This document shows positions 1-10,157 of a DNA stretch of 64,000 bases, one piece after another. This stretch comes from Fallopia convolvulus (Eukaryota; Streptophyta; Magnoliopsida; Caryophyllales; Polygonaceae), in NCBI GenBank assembly GCA_964016875.1, contig OZ024737.1, positions 32,303,683 through 32,367,682 on the forward strand. Direction: 5' to 3'. The notes beneath the pieces were generated by a model, which worked only from the letters and a program-made list of their open reading frames with translations, was not told the origin of the DNA and searched no databases. Numbering within the stretch: position 1 is the first letter of the stretch; each line of letters begins with the position of its first letter. The position numbers and the translations under genes are program-made.

Positions 1-600
1 TAATTTTCTCATGGATATTTTAATGTAAATATGTGGAATTTAGCATGAAATCATGTGTTGCTTCTTGCTATCTTATACGGAGTAATTAGTTGTACCATTA
101 TTAATAATTTAATATCATCCTATTTATACCAGCAGTAATTGTGTGGTATGAATTTTCTCTCTACTCCGTATTATTTAGAACTTAATTAGGTCACCTGATT
201 TTTATGAGCGTCCTATTAAATCAAGTTTTTTTTATACTTTCACGCTTAAGCCAATTTATTCTATCGCGACTAGTCGTCTACCATAATTTTGTTTCACCAT
301 GCAAATCCAGAACTTTCATCTAAAAGTTTCAAAACAAATAAGAAAAATGAACATATCAGCTAAGCAACACCTCACCTTTTTAGTTTACAACTCTCTATTT
401 TTTATTTATTACAAAATAAGTCCAAATTAAAGTCTCGTTTTAAAGAAGACTAGGGTTTTACAATTCTCCTCTCTTCACTCAAAACGATTTAAATTTCCAT
501 TCAAAATCCTCTTTTAACGTTCAAACTTCTCCTCGCTCACTCGCTCATTGATTTCGACCTTCGTCGGGCTTTTACGCGTTTCATCCTGCAGCCTTCGGAC
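1..600. other. AT-rich intergenic DNA, no gene seen
   Basis: I see no spliced coding signal, RNA gene or clear repeat here. The sequence is AT-rich and has short pyrimidine tracts. It runs directly into the GTGCA-motif array that starts near 615. Confidence 0.5.
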
Positions 601-614
601 GAAGCAAACAAATT

Positions 615-790
615 TTTCGTGTGCATACAAATTTTGCACGCAACAATTTGATGTGCATTTCTTATATGCACACAATATTTCTGCGTGCACTGCTTCTTTG
701 CACACAAACTTTCTGTGTGCATTGCTATTATGCACACTAGCAAATTGCGTGCACAATTGTTTTGCACACAATCCGCGCACGTGCATGAAC
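615..790. repeat. Minisatellite of alternating GTGCAT / TGCACAC motifs
   Basis: About eleven copies of a GTGCA/TGCAC core occur 14-19 bp apart in alternating orientation, for example GTGCAT at 621, ATGCACAC at 665, GCGTGCAC at 683, TGCACAC at 699, ATGCACAC at 730, GCGTGCAC at 747 and TGCACAC at 763. Identical words recur 64-65 bp apart (665/730, 683/747, 699/763), so a ~65-bp unit of four motifs has been duplicated. Overlapping reading frames stay open on both strands across it. That follows from the repeat lacking stop triplets and is not good evidence of a protein. The core resembles seed RY (CATGCA) elements, but no regulated gene is adjacent. Confidence 0.75.
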
Positions 791-819
791 AACTGCGAAA
801 AAAAAACGCTTATATGAAT

Positions 820-2330
820 GGTGAAAGTAGCATGTAATTTCGATTACGTAACTCATATTCGGAGTTTCTTTCATTGTTACTCGATATTCTTTAAACAATA
901 AGAGTATGAAGAGATTTAGATTCGAATTAGAATTGTGTACAATAGAGAATGAGAAGAGAAGGAGGAAAAAGTAAATTTAAACTAATTTTATAATTTTAAA
1001 AAAATTAAAAATTACAAATTAATTTTAAAAATGCTGCATAATATTATCCATAAATTACATGGAACATGAAATTAAGCTTCTAAAGGTGGCGGGTCGAGAG
1101 GAAAACCTCACGCGGTGACATTCTGACACGTGGGCGCCGCCTTGCCCTCCTCCGAAGCAGCCACCACCTACCCAATTCCACTTCTTACTTTCTTAGTTAC
1201 TTGGATTCAAATCTCATTTGGCCAACTTATTTTTCTAGGGTATATAATTTTAAGCTTCAAATTGTAGAAAAAATAATAATTAAATTATATATTTATGAAT
1301 TTTATTTTATCTCTTTAATTATTAATTATAACAGATATTATTGTACACAATATATAGTATAATATTCTAAAATATCCCAAAAATTCATGAAAATTATACT
1401 GTATTAGTTGCTCAAAAAATGTGCATAAATGGTGGTGAAACATAAGATTAAAGCTAGATAAGGGGTATTTTTGTATAAAAATGGCATAAAAAGGGTGGTT
1501 TGTGCAATTTACCTTATTTTAAAAACGTGCAAATGTGCAATTTGTGCAATGCATGATGCATCTAATTAATGGACCATGATAAATTAGTTGCTAATGAGTT
1601 TGGAATGCGACGTGTACGAGTATTTGTTTTCTTTTGAAAAGTAGTAGTATGGTTGGTATAGAAACATCACGAATTTTACTCGCACAATCATATCATATAA
1701 TGTATTGTAGAAGATCGATTTAGTTGGTAAGTGTATAGGGTACGTATTTCTACGACACCGAAATCTCGAATTGAAATTTTTTAGCATCCCTCATGTGTAT
1801 TGTGTCAGAAGTTGGTCGACCAAACCGGCCAGTATGCTAGCCCATCCACTTGATTAAATTTAACGATATATGTACACTCTAGTCACTATTTACATGCCCC
1901 ACGCGTACCCTTTTTACTAAATCCACGTACAAGATTTGCGTTTGCTTCAAGTTTAAACAAAGAGAAAGAAGAACCTTAATTCATCTCTCATACATTCAAA
2001 CATAGTATCCATTTTTCAGGTGGGAAAGGAAGCTAATGAAGGGTTCTATATGCATGGGTTGGTTCATTGAGGGTGCCTGACCTACTACTATACTAAACTT
2101 GCATCCTTCATTTTCCTATATACTTCGTATGGCTTATATTTTAACTATACAATGTACGTTCACACTGTTTAAAACAATCCCAACTCGTGTGATTCTCTCT
2201 TCCAATTTCAAATTTAATTAAACACATCTCACGTTTTTGTTTTTGTTTTTATTTTGGATAAAGTCAACTATATTAATTTTTTTAGAAAATTTGTTATAAC
2301 AAAATTACATGGCAAATGCACAAGTGTAAA
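820..2330. other. Intergenic DNA, no gene seen
   Basis: No coding exon or RNA gene is recognisable. A GC-rich island at 1085-1165 carries a CACGTG G-box core within GACACGTGGGC. Between 1415 and 1560 the GTGCA/GTGCAA word of the upstream array recurs several times. The rest is AT-rich. Confidence 0.4.
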
Positions 2331-2339
2331 TACAACACT

Positions 2340-2806
2340 AGGGGTATCAATTGATTTTCATAAAAATAAATGGAAAGACAAAATTAAAAGATTAAACGTT
2401 CAATTTCATAAATAAGCAATTTTGTTACTATCAAAACTTGACCCGATCCGATAATCCAATCTGAACCAAATTTTCGGGTTGAAAATCGACCCGAAATTGA
2501 TTGAGTTAAAGAAAGACTCGAATCCGATTAGGTTAATTAAAACCCGAAAATGGTTGGGTAGACCTAATTTATTCTATTTTCAAAACATATAAATTTAGTT
2601 TGAAAACTATAATATACTTAATTATTAAAATAATACTTATTTTTAAAATATTATTATTTATTTAATATATAATTTTAATAATCATAACAAATTTGATATT
2701 CTTAACCCGCTAGGTCGACGTGATCTACCCAAAAACGCATAACAACCCAACCCAATTGTCTCGTGACCTCTAATGACCCGACCCAAATCCGATTGACAAG
2801 TCTAGA
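2340..2806. mobile_element. Probable decayed non-autonomous hAT-like element
   Basis: GACCCGA-rich ends (2440-2570 and 2705-2800) flank an AT-rich core. The left boundary reads TAGGGGTATCAATTGAT. The reverse complement of the right boundary reads TAGACTTGTCAATCGGAT. These are imperfect terminal inverted repeats of the kind common in plant hAT-derived miniature elements. I could not find a convincing 8-bp target-site duplication, so class and exact ends are tentative. Confidence 0.4.
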
Positions 2807-2932
2807 TTCGATGCATAAAATCAATAACCCAAACCATGATTTCATTGCTAAAAAAAAGTATGGTTTTTTTTTTTTTGTAATTTTTCTTTTTACAATATTT
2901 CTCTTATTTCCCCCACGTACTTTAATTTCTCA

Positions 2933-2940
2933 TATAAATA
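2933..2940 (+). promoter_or_regulatory. Candidate TATA box of the BAG gene
   Basis: TATAAATA lies about 290 bp upstream of the BAG start codon and is followed by a C/T-rich tract that would form the 5' leader. Position and composition fit a plant core promoter, but no transcript start can be seen. Confidence 0.35.
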
Positions 2941-3225
2941 TGTTATTCTTCCCATCACTTTGTTATATTCCCTTTAGCACTTGCTTTTCCTCCAACCCAT
3001 TGGTTCGGTTTCCTTTCTCTCTACTTTGTTGTTCCTTGCTAGTCCTCACAAGCATTTAATATCGTGGTCAATCCGAAATCCTCCCTCCATTAACCTACCC
3101 ATCTCTCGATCTACCCATTCTTAATTTCAGCATCTCCCAAATAACAAACCTTCCTTCCAGCTTAATTTGGATCTCTAGGTAGGTAGCTAGGCATCAGATT
3201 TGTTCAAACTAGCAATTAAGTTAAG

Positions 3226-4374
3226 ATGATGATGAAGAAGAAAGGTCAAAGGAATCGTATTGCAATGGGAGGGCTTGAATGGGAGATGAGACCAGGTGGC
3301 ATGCTTGTTCAGAAAAGGAATTGCTTGGATTCCTCCAATCAATATTCCACCTCCAATCCCTACAACACCCATTCCACCATTAAAATCAGAGTCATGTACA
3401 ACTCATCCCTCCATGAAATCCAAATCAATCCCCACTCAACCTTTGGTAAGCATGCGTGTGTTTGGTTGTCTAAAAAAATTACTACTCCACCAATTAAGAA
3501 GGTACTGATTTGGCAGGAGAATTGAAGAAGATATTACAAGGGCCAACTGGGGTGGACCCACAGGATCAGAAGCTCATGTTCAACCAAAGACAAAGAGATT
3601 CAAACCAGTTTCTTCACATTGTTGGGGTCAAAGATGGATCAACATTGGATTTATTGAGCAAAGACACAGGCTTTCTTCTTCCTCTCACATCCAATCCTGC
3701 AATGAAATCTCTTGCAGAGGTCACCATCGAAATTGACAAGCTTGCTGCGCAGGTAACAAACTTTTTTATTTTAAAAAAAGGTTGCTTTGATTTGGTTATC
3801 AAAACTTTTCAATTAATTCAACACGCTTAGATTAATTAGTGGTATTATTCTACTGACATATGCATGCTAGCTAGTACGTGGTTTCTGCTTAATTAATTAT
3901 CAAATTATAAAACTATAGATTATGTATGCTCTCATTGCTCGGTGAAAGAACATGGTACGTTATACCTTAATTCTAAGATATTTTTGTGAATTAATTATTA
4001 GGTGACACGACTAGAAAGTGTGATTGCAAAAGGTGGAATTGTGGGTGAGAAACAAGTGCTGAATTTGACTGAAATGCTGATGGCATTGCTTATAAGATTG
4101 GATGGAATTGTGGCTGATGGTGATATCAAACTACAAAGGAAAGCACAGGTAATTTTTGTAATTTAAAAAATAACAGAATAAATCGGAATTTTGATATATA
4201 TTTTGATATATATTAGTTTTCATGTTTATATATACCTTAATTAGATGCCTATATATGTATGTTTACTTATATGATTCTTTTGGCCGGTAGGTAATAAGAG
4301 TTCAAAGATACATTGAGACGTTGGACAAGTTGAAGCCTCAAAACAAAGAAATTCAACAAGGAAACAGATCCTAA
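3226..4374 (+). CDS. BAG family molecular chaperone regulator (BAG1-4 type)
   Basis: Four exons (3226-3445, 3517-3752, 4002-4148, 4291-4374) with GT-AG introns sum to 687 nt, giving 228 aa. The N-terminal third contains the plant-typical WEMRPGGMLVQKR stretch and a ubiquitin-like domain (IKIRVMYNSSLHEIQI to roughly ILQGPTGVDPQDQKLMF). A BAG domain follows (LAEVTIEIDKLAAQVTRLES, then helices ending RYIETLDKLKPQN). BAG domains bind the Hsp70/Hsc70 ATPase domain and act as nucleotide-exchange co-chaperones; the ubiquitin-like domain can couple this to the proteasome. A cytosolic location is likely because no signal peptide or membrane segment is visible. The first ATG of the frame opens MMMKKKGQRNR; a later Met (residue 14) is possible but less likely. 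Length is near the lower end for plant BAG1-4 proteins, with a short tail after the BAG domain. Family assignment is firm; the exact orthologue is not decided. Confidence 0.9.
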
Positions 4375-4700
4375 AATTGCAAAGGTATCAACCACAACAA
4401 CAGATGATAGTGGGTGGCCAAGTCCCAAAATTTACTAATTTTGCTACCCAACAACGAGCCATTGTGACAACAAAATATTAATGGGCAAATTTTTGATACG
4501 AAAACTCTGTACCACTTATTTAAAATTAAAAATTATTCGGGTTCCAGTAGAGAATCTCTTGTGAGAAATTATTAATGCCTGCAAAGTAAATAAGTTAGCA
4601 GAAATTTTCTCTTTTTTCTCTCAATGTGTAAATGTGAATTCTAAGGAGGATTGTTGTTGTTGCTTCTAAAGGAGGATTGTTGTTGTTGTTTTTAAAAGAA
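4375..4700 (+). other. 3' flank of the BAG gene with a small duplicated G/T repeat
   Basis: The probable 3' UTR contains a ~26-bp direct repeat (AAGGAGGATTGTTGTTGTTG, near 4642 and 4669). No other gene is seen. LINE-derived sequence begins shortly afterwards. Confidence 0.5.
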
Positions 4701-5280
4701 AGTTGTAGTTGTATAGTATCATAGAACATGAGTACGTTAAATCAAATCGACATCACTCAGTTAATTTTAACTCTCTGCCCCGACTCCCTCTCTTTGGTTT
4801 TATGTCCGATTCCACCCCGATGGAGGTGGATGACCACCAGCCACCACCATCCCCGGCGGATCCCCCAGGGGACCCGCCTCCCCCTCCTCGAACCTGGGAG
4901 GATTTGATAGTCAACGACGCAGGGCATCAACACCCTAAACTTGCTCTTGAGTTTCTCGAAGAAAAGGTGGATATTGCTTTAATTTTTCTGGAGGTTATCA
5001 ATGTCCTTGCCGATGCCTGGAGATCGTCACTGATTGTGAAAGTTCTCGGCAGCTTTGTCCCGTTCCACGTTATGGAGGAAAAATTACGCAACCTATGGAA
5101 CCCCACGGGGAAAATGCTTCAAGCCGACCTCCCAAACAGATACTGTGTGGTGCGGTTTGAAACTAAAAGGGACTACATGATGGCGCTCAGCTCACTGGGG
5201 GTCCGTTGATGATCTTTGGACACTATCTTATTATTAAGGCATGGTCTCCCATATTCAATCCGGAAATAGACGTTATAACT

Positions 5281-5403
5281 TATTAAGCCCAGCGGGGTTC
5301 CATCCTAAAACCAATTGACAATAGGAGGAGTAACCCGCTGATTTATATATTAGTCCATTTATGTCCCAACTTTCAGATGTGGGATGGACCGGATATTCTA
5401 ACA
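5281..5403 (-). repeat. TRIM LTR copy A (3' LTR)
   Basis: A 123-bp LTR reading TG...TA on the minus strand, abutting the left target-site duplication TAACT. Confidence 0.9.
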
Positions 5404-5509
5404 CGCCCCCGCAAGTGCAACTGGGGAAATTGGCCCAGTTGACACTTGACAACACATCGGGGCGGGCCCAGGATCAAGAGAGGCCGTTTGGCAAATTGCT
5501 CTGATACCA

Positions 5510-5632
5510 TATTAAGTTCAGCGGAGTTCCATCCTAAAACCAATTGACAATAGGAGGAGTAACCCGCTGATTTATATATTAGTCCATTTATGCCTCAACT
5601 TTCAGATGTGGGATGGACTGGATATTCTAACA
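5510..5632 (-). repeat. TRIM LTR copy B (shared middle LTR)
   Basis: A 123-bp LTR shared between the two internal domains. An intact primer-binding site lies next to it at 5498-5509. Confidence 0.9.
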
Positions 5633-5738
5633 CGCTCCCGCAAGTGCAACTTTGGAAATTGGCCCAGTTGACATTTGACAACACATCGGGGCGGGCCCAG
5701 GATCAAGGGAGGCCGTTTGGCAAATTGCTTTGATTCCA

Positions 5739-5861
5739 TATTAAGCCCAACGGGGTTCCATCCTAAAACCAATTGACAATAGGAGGAGTAACCTGCTGAT
5801 TTATATATTAGTCCATTTATGTCCCAACTTTCAGATGTGGGATGGACTGGATATTCTAACA
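5739..5861 (-). repeat. TRIM LTR copy C (5' LTR)
   Basis: A 123-bp LTR abutting the right target-site duplication TAACT. Its adjacent primer-binding site at 5727-5738 carries substitutions. Confidence 0.9.
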
Positions 5862-6169
5862 TAACTACCTCGTTGGCTTGGGTCAGGATTGCCAAGTTGT
5901 CGCTAGTCTACTATGAAGAAGAACTGTTGTTGAGAGTTGTCACTAATATTAGGTGATCGATCAAAGTTGACACGCACACACTTTTTTCGAATAGATGTCG
6001 GTTAGCTAAAGTATGCATCAAAGTCGACCTTACGAAGCCCCTCAAACATACGATTACAATCAACGGGGAAATATTCTTCCTTGAATATCAAGGCCTTCAC
6101 CTCAAATGCTTCAGTTATGAGCGGTATATATGGCCATCTAGCGTCCCATTGGCCCAACAATGCGCAAAC

Positions 6170-6994
6170 TGTGATCGATCGTATAAGATAACCCTAAAGA
6201 CAATAGATCCGATCGATCTCGAAACCACAAACGCAAACTGAAATGAACAAGAGTAAAGCAAAGAAATCAGCGAATTTGGTGCCCCGGTTTGAGCACTAAC
6301 ACTCTACATCCGGGGGATCTCAAAGGAGGAGACTCGACTCAAATATGCACTAAGATCAAAGCTCATGGCGTTCAAGTACAAGTGATGACACAAGTAAGCA
6401 AAGCAAAAGACCAGAACAAGGAAACAAGAAGATCAGAGAACAATAAGCAAGAACAGAAGGAAGGTTTTGAGAAACGAAAGGGATTCGACCCCCCTTTCAC
6501 GCCTGCAAAGCTTGAACTAGACTCTTCAAAGCTTCAAGGACCACCGAAGATGAGTGTCGCCGGCAAAAGCTCCTTCTTCTTTCTATCTTCTCTCTCTCTT
6601 TTCTGGATCTAGGGTTTGCGTCGTCTGGAATGAGCTCCTCCGAAGGAAAAGCTAGCTATTTATAAAGCTAGGTCACAAGTGAAGCGATGCGTTCCACCCA
6701 TGTCGGCTTCAAGAGAGACTTTTGGGTTTCAGACTCGAGAATGGGCCTGATCAATAAGACAAGCCTAGTTGTTCTAATCGGACAAGGCCCAAATTCCAAA
6801 TTCACTCAATCAAGCTACCTCCAACCGGGTTTACCCAGGGCGGATTGCTTTGACCGGTTCATTTGGATAATTGGGTCCTAAATTCCAACTAAACCCGGTT
6901 CCTAAATCCTAATCTAATGCTCTACCATTACATGTGACATTTAACACTTTATACATTGAACTTGATATCATATGAGGATTAACACATTACAACA
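6170..6994 (-). mobile_element. Solo LTR of an LTR retrotransposon
   Basis: An 825-bp segment begins TGTGATCGATCG and ends ACATTACAACA on the plus strand, so it has TG...CA ends on both strands. It is flanked by the perfect 5-bp duplication CAAAC (6165-6169 and 6995-6999). A minus-strand TATAAATA (complement of 6657-6664) followed by leader-like sequence with GAGAGAGAGAAG suggests transcription on the minus strand. There is no internal domain or second LTR, which points to LTR-LTR recombination. Removing it joins the LINE ORF1 frame on both sides. I cannot assign copia or gypsy from an LTR alone. Confidence 0.85.
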
Positions 6995-7494
6995 CAAACC
7001 ATTAAGAAGGATTGCCTAGATGGGATAACTACCCCGGATACGCCTCCTGAGAACTCCAATGCCAAGTCTTCCAACCATTGTGACAGTCCAGAAAATGATG
7101 GTGCTCTTCATGGGCCTTGGATGGAAGTACATCGGAAACGGTAGCATGGAAAAGGGAAAGGGAAAGGAAAAGTCGCTTAGAATATTTCTCCGACAGAAAG
7201 CTTTAACAATCGTTTCCAAGCCCTCAAAAGAATTGTCGATCTAAATCCTAATGAAGTAAATGTTGTGAACGTTTTTATAGAAAAAGAAAGAAAAGTTATG
7301 AAAGGGCATGACATCCCAAAAGAAAGCAGCGAAGGATAGTCCTCAACATCGAATGTGCAATTAGTGACGATGGTAGTGTTCTAAAAAACACTAGGCGGAC
7401 TCTAAAGTGAGTTTCTTGAAACACAATCCTTATTTTTATAGGACATAACTTCGTAGATTCATAATGTTAAATTGATATTGACCCCTTCCATTAA

Positions 7495-7840
7495 GTGGTA
7501 ATTGGAATGGACGTTGCTGCATCTGAATTCTACAAGGAGGACAAGTCCTATGACTTAAACTTCAAAGAAGATGCATGTTTTGATCACATTCATCAATTAC
7601 TCTAGACGATATTGATTGATCTAACTACTGCATTTGGGCAAGATTAAATTGCTTCTTTGGAAGTATTGAGTTGTTATTGTTCCTTCACTTATTTGCAGAA
7701 CAATGATGGGTCACAAAGGATATCTGTTAAAGCCTTTAAAGATCTTTACAAGTCTTTTGTGTCCGAGTACGCAATCGCGTCCATTGAAGATCCATTTGAC
7801 CAAGATGACTGAGAACACTATGCCAAGATGACCACAATAC
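7495..7840 (+). pseudogene. Enolase gene fragment (two partial exons with the intron between)
   Basis: VVIGMDVAASEFYKEDKSYD followed by LNFKE (7495 to about 7570) is plant enolase. After an intron ending in TTTGCAG at 7698, NNDGSQRISVKAFKDLYKSF, then SEYAIASIEDPFDQDD, follow (7699-7806). The conserved Trp after DQDD is a TGA stop. Enolase catalyses 2-phosphoglycerate to phosphoenolpyruvate; the fragment includes the SIEDPFDQDD region with a metal-binding Asp. Both ends are missing, and the retained intron shows it came from genomic DNA and not from mRNA. It lies just upstream of Helitron-derived sequence and may be a captured gene piece. Confidence 0.85.
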
Positions 7841-7849
7841 AATTAGAGA

Positions 7850-8020
7850 GTTGAGAAGGCAATTAACTCAAAATGTCAAGGTGACTGTGGGAGATTTTCC
7901 TTCACTTCTGGTTAAATTGAAAGGATTCAGTGAGTTGTTAAGATCTATGAGATTGGAAAGGTGTTGAATGAGTTGGAGTATGATTTTTATGAGGATGTAG
8001 AGTTTGAAGCCTTTCTGAAG
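7850..8020 (+). pseudogene. Unrecognised exon-like fragment
   Basis: A stretch with protein-like codon use (LRRQLTQNVKVTVGDFPSLL, then, after a shift, a segment ending near DFYEDVEFEAFLK) ends at a plausible GT donor at about 8020. I do not recognise the family. Its position next to the enolase piece suggests another captured gene fragment. Confidence 0.35.
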
Positions 8021-9058
8021 GTAAATTTCATTTACTATCCTTCTTCGTTATTTATAATTATTATGCTTTTTGTTTAGTTGTTGTAGGGAGTTGAATGTTT
8101 GATGTCCACAATTCTATCTTGGATGATATGTTTAAATCAACACCAATTCCATATAAATTGCCTTTGTGTAAAGAAAGCAGAAGTTCAAGAAATCAACAAT
8201 AACTTGCAAAAACACCAACATCAGTCTTTTTGCCTCTTTGTGTAAATGGTCATCAAATTCAATGAATTTGAAGCCAAGTTCGAATTTTATGTTTCGAATT
8301 AGGATTTTTTAGATCTTTTGTATGGTGTACTATACGAGCATCCTGTAAATTTTTTTACCGACGTAATTTTGTTTTAATTTATGATACATAGTAATATATG
8401 GGCATTCTGTATAAACTTTTACCTTCGTAATATCATTTAAGTTTCAATCACCTTATTTGTACAGAGGGATATACGGAAAGCCTGTAGATATTTATACCGT
8501 TGTAACTTTTTTTATACTTAGTTTCAATCACTCATCCGATAATATTTACATATCTTTAAAAGTAAGATAAATTTGCTATCAAAAAAAGTAAGATAATTTT
8601 TTTTAAAGATAAATCCAAATTCATTTTCTGTTAAGTTGGGGAGCCGATTCTGATACCATATCTTTCTCCAACTAATTCCCATCTTAAATTTTTTAACTTT
8701 TGAAATTTAAATTTTCACTCAGATTTTGCAAATAACATTTATTTTTACTCAGATTTTTAATTGTATTCCTACAATTTAGCCAACTATTCCCATCATCAAT
8801 CCCCGCTAATCCACTCACCCAACTCTTCCCATCATCAATCCCCACTAATCTCCATTATTCCACCTTCTAACTTCCATAAACGTTCTTCAGTTTTACAATT
8901 CATCCAACTCTTCCCATCATCGATCCCCAATATATTACCACTTTGTTTGAGTTTCCATACGTTCCAGCAGGTAACTATCATATCTCTTATACCTACTTTA
9001 TTCTTCTTACAGGTTTTCTTCATATTTATGTTTTGCCATTTTTTAAAAAAGGTTGAGA

Positions 9059-9660
9059 TGAATTCGAAATATGATTCCATTGACGCTATTGATGATGCGA
9101 AAAATACATGGAAACTTAGGGTTCGTGTGTTACATCTTTGGACTACTGCATACCAATCGTCCAAAGAACTTGATGGAATTGAATTGATTATTGTTGATGA
9201 TTTAGTATATTTTATATCTATTGTTTTTTTGTTATATTTGTTATTTATATATGTTAATTTTGTTCTCTCTACGAGTTAGGGTAATTCCATACAAGTGAGT
9301 ATTTCAAAATTCTATACACAAAAGTGGATCTCAAAGTTAGCTGAAAGTGACATATACGTCATGCAACATTTTAATGTCATTCGGAATCAGAATGCTTATA
9401 GATACACTTCTCACCGGTTTAAGCTAAGGTTTAACTTCACTACTACTGTTACACCTATTTATGAATTCACCATTCCTATACTTGTTTATCATTTCATCCC
9501 CATTGGAGATATCAAGTCTACCGAAATGGATATGTATTATTTATTTGATAAGTAATATGCTTAGTTATTGTAGTTTATTTATGTTTTTCATTGTTTTACC
9601 TTATAAAGTTTTGTTTTTAACCTTGTAGATGTGATTGGTCAATTGGTGAGAATTGAGCCA
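9059..9660 (+). pseudogene. RPA70-like (DUF223 / OB-fold) protein, Helitron-type, partial
   Basis: MNSKYDSIDAIDDAKNTWKL (with RVRVLHLWTT following) starts at 9059. After an intron-like gap it continues from about 9280 as GNSIQVSISKFYTQKWISKL, then ...SDIYVMQHFNV and FTTTVTPI, and near 9630 DVIGQLVRIEPN. These are features of the plant replication protein A 70-kDa-like proteins that accompany Helitrons, single-stranded DNA-binding OB folds. Upstream is a low-complexity SHHQSPLI repeat that is probably not coding. Only the N-terminal OB domain is represented, so it is a fragment or a decayed gene. Confidence 0.65.
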
Positions 9661-9671
9661 AATTGATGATC

Positions 9672-9809
9672 ATGGCCAATCAACTATATGTTGTCTTGTC
9701 TCGAGTCATTGATATGAATGACCTTAAAGTGCTGATATTGGACAATAATGATAAATCGTTGTCGTACACGATTAATGTTGTGTACAAAGAAGTCTTGCAA
9801 AGAATTTGA
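9672..9809 (+). pseudogene. C-terminal remnant of a PIF1-like Helitron helicase
   Basis: MANQLYVVLSRVIDMNDLKV, then LIL...NVVYKEVLQRI and a stop at 9807-9809. The QLYV(A/V)LSRV block is motif VI of PIF1-family helicases, and NVVYKEVLQ is the usual C-terminus of plant Helitron/PIF1-like helicases. The rest of the helicase and the Rep endonuclease are missing. It lies 0.4 kb before the Helitron 3' terminus, where a RepHel C-terminus would be expected. Confidence 0.7.
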
Positions 9810-10157
9810 TGATCATCATTTGTCATGTAAGTCAATCTCTTAGTTGTTTATATGGTATTTTTCCACTGTGGTATTTTACTATTTTATTATATTGATGTAA
9901 GTTTCTCTACTAACTAACGTTTATATTTTTTTTTGTTGTTCAAGGGTAATGAAGACAAATATTCTTGGGGATTTGCTTGAAGGACATAACTTTTGCAAAA
10001 ATTAATCTTTGAAGTACCTTATGTATTTTATGGATAAGACATTAGTTTATGCTTTAGAGTATAGTTATTTTCTTTATTCACTATATGTCGTTTTATGTGT
10101 ATTTTGTTTATTTTAAATATTTTTCTTATAAATTTAAATTTAATTTTTCTGCCTCAT

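Larger units (their letters stand above)
5281..5861 (-). mobile_element. TRIM element in tandem form (LTR-internal-LTR-internal-LTR)
   Basis: Three 123-bp LTRs (5281-5403, 5510-5632, 5739-5861) are separated by two ~106-bp internal domains. On the minus strand each LTR starts TGTTAGAATATCC and ends CTTAATA. It is followed directly by TGGTATCAGAGC, the 3' complement of plant initiator tRNA-Met and the usual primer-binding site. The internal domains end in a purine tract (GCGGGGGCG-like) before the next LTR. The 5-bp target-site duplication TAACT flanks the whole array (5276-5280 and 5862-5866). There is no coding capacity, as expected of a terminal-repeat retrotransposon in miniature. The element sits inside the LINE ORF1 relic. 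The second primer-binding site is mutated (TGGAATCAAAGC). Confidence 0.92.
4700..7410 (+). mobile_element. L1-type LINE ORF1 relic (DUF4283 + zinc-knuckle) carrying two nested insertions
   Basis: Reading starts at ATG 4802 (MSDSTPMEVDDHQPPP). A proline-rich leader is followed by a DUF4283-like RNA-binding domain (WRSSLIVKVLG ... LRNLWNPTGKM ... NRYCVVRFE). A one-base shift near 5200 breaks the frame. The domain resumes with LMIFGHYLIIKAWSPIFNPE and, after the TRIM insertion, continues with SLAWVRIAKLSLVYYEEELL. A degenerate CCHC knuckle (CFSYERY, then GHLASHWPN in the next frame) lies just before the solo LTR. Beyond the LTR the same frame goes on to GPWMEVHRKR near 7110, a motif often seen in plant LINE ORF1. 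It has stops and shifts and is dead. No endonuclease or RT part remains; the LINE fades out around 7300-7410. Confidence 0.75.

Noticed and set aside
514..817. Overlapping frames of 76-92 aa on both strands with CVH/CTQ repeats
   Set aside because: Produced by the stop-poor GTGCA array; three overlapping frames on two strands cannot all be genes, and none has conserved features.
8761..9058. N-terminal extension of the RPA-like ORF (SHHQSPLIHSPNSSHH repeats)
   Set aside because: Low-complexity direct repeats upstream of the natural start MNSKYDS; likely leader DNA.
9672..9809. Independent small protein gene
   Set aside because: Its sequence is the C-terminal end of a PIF1/Helitron helicase and it lies within the Helitron.
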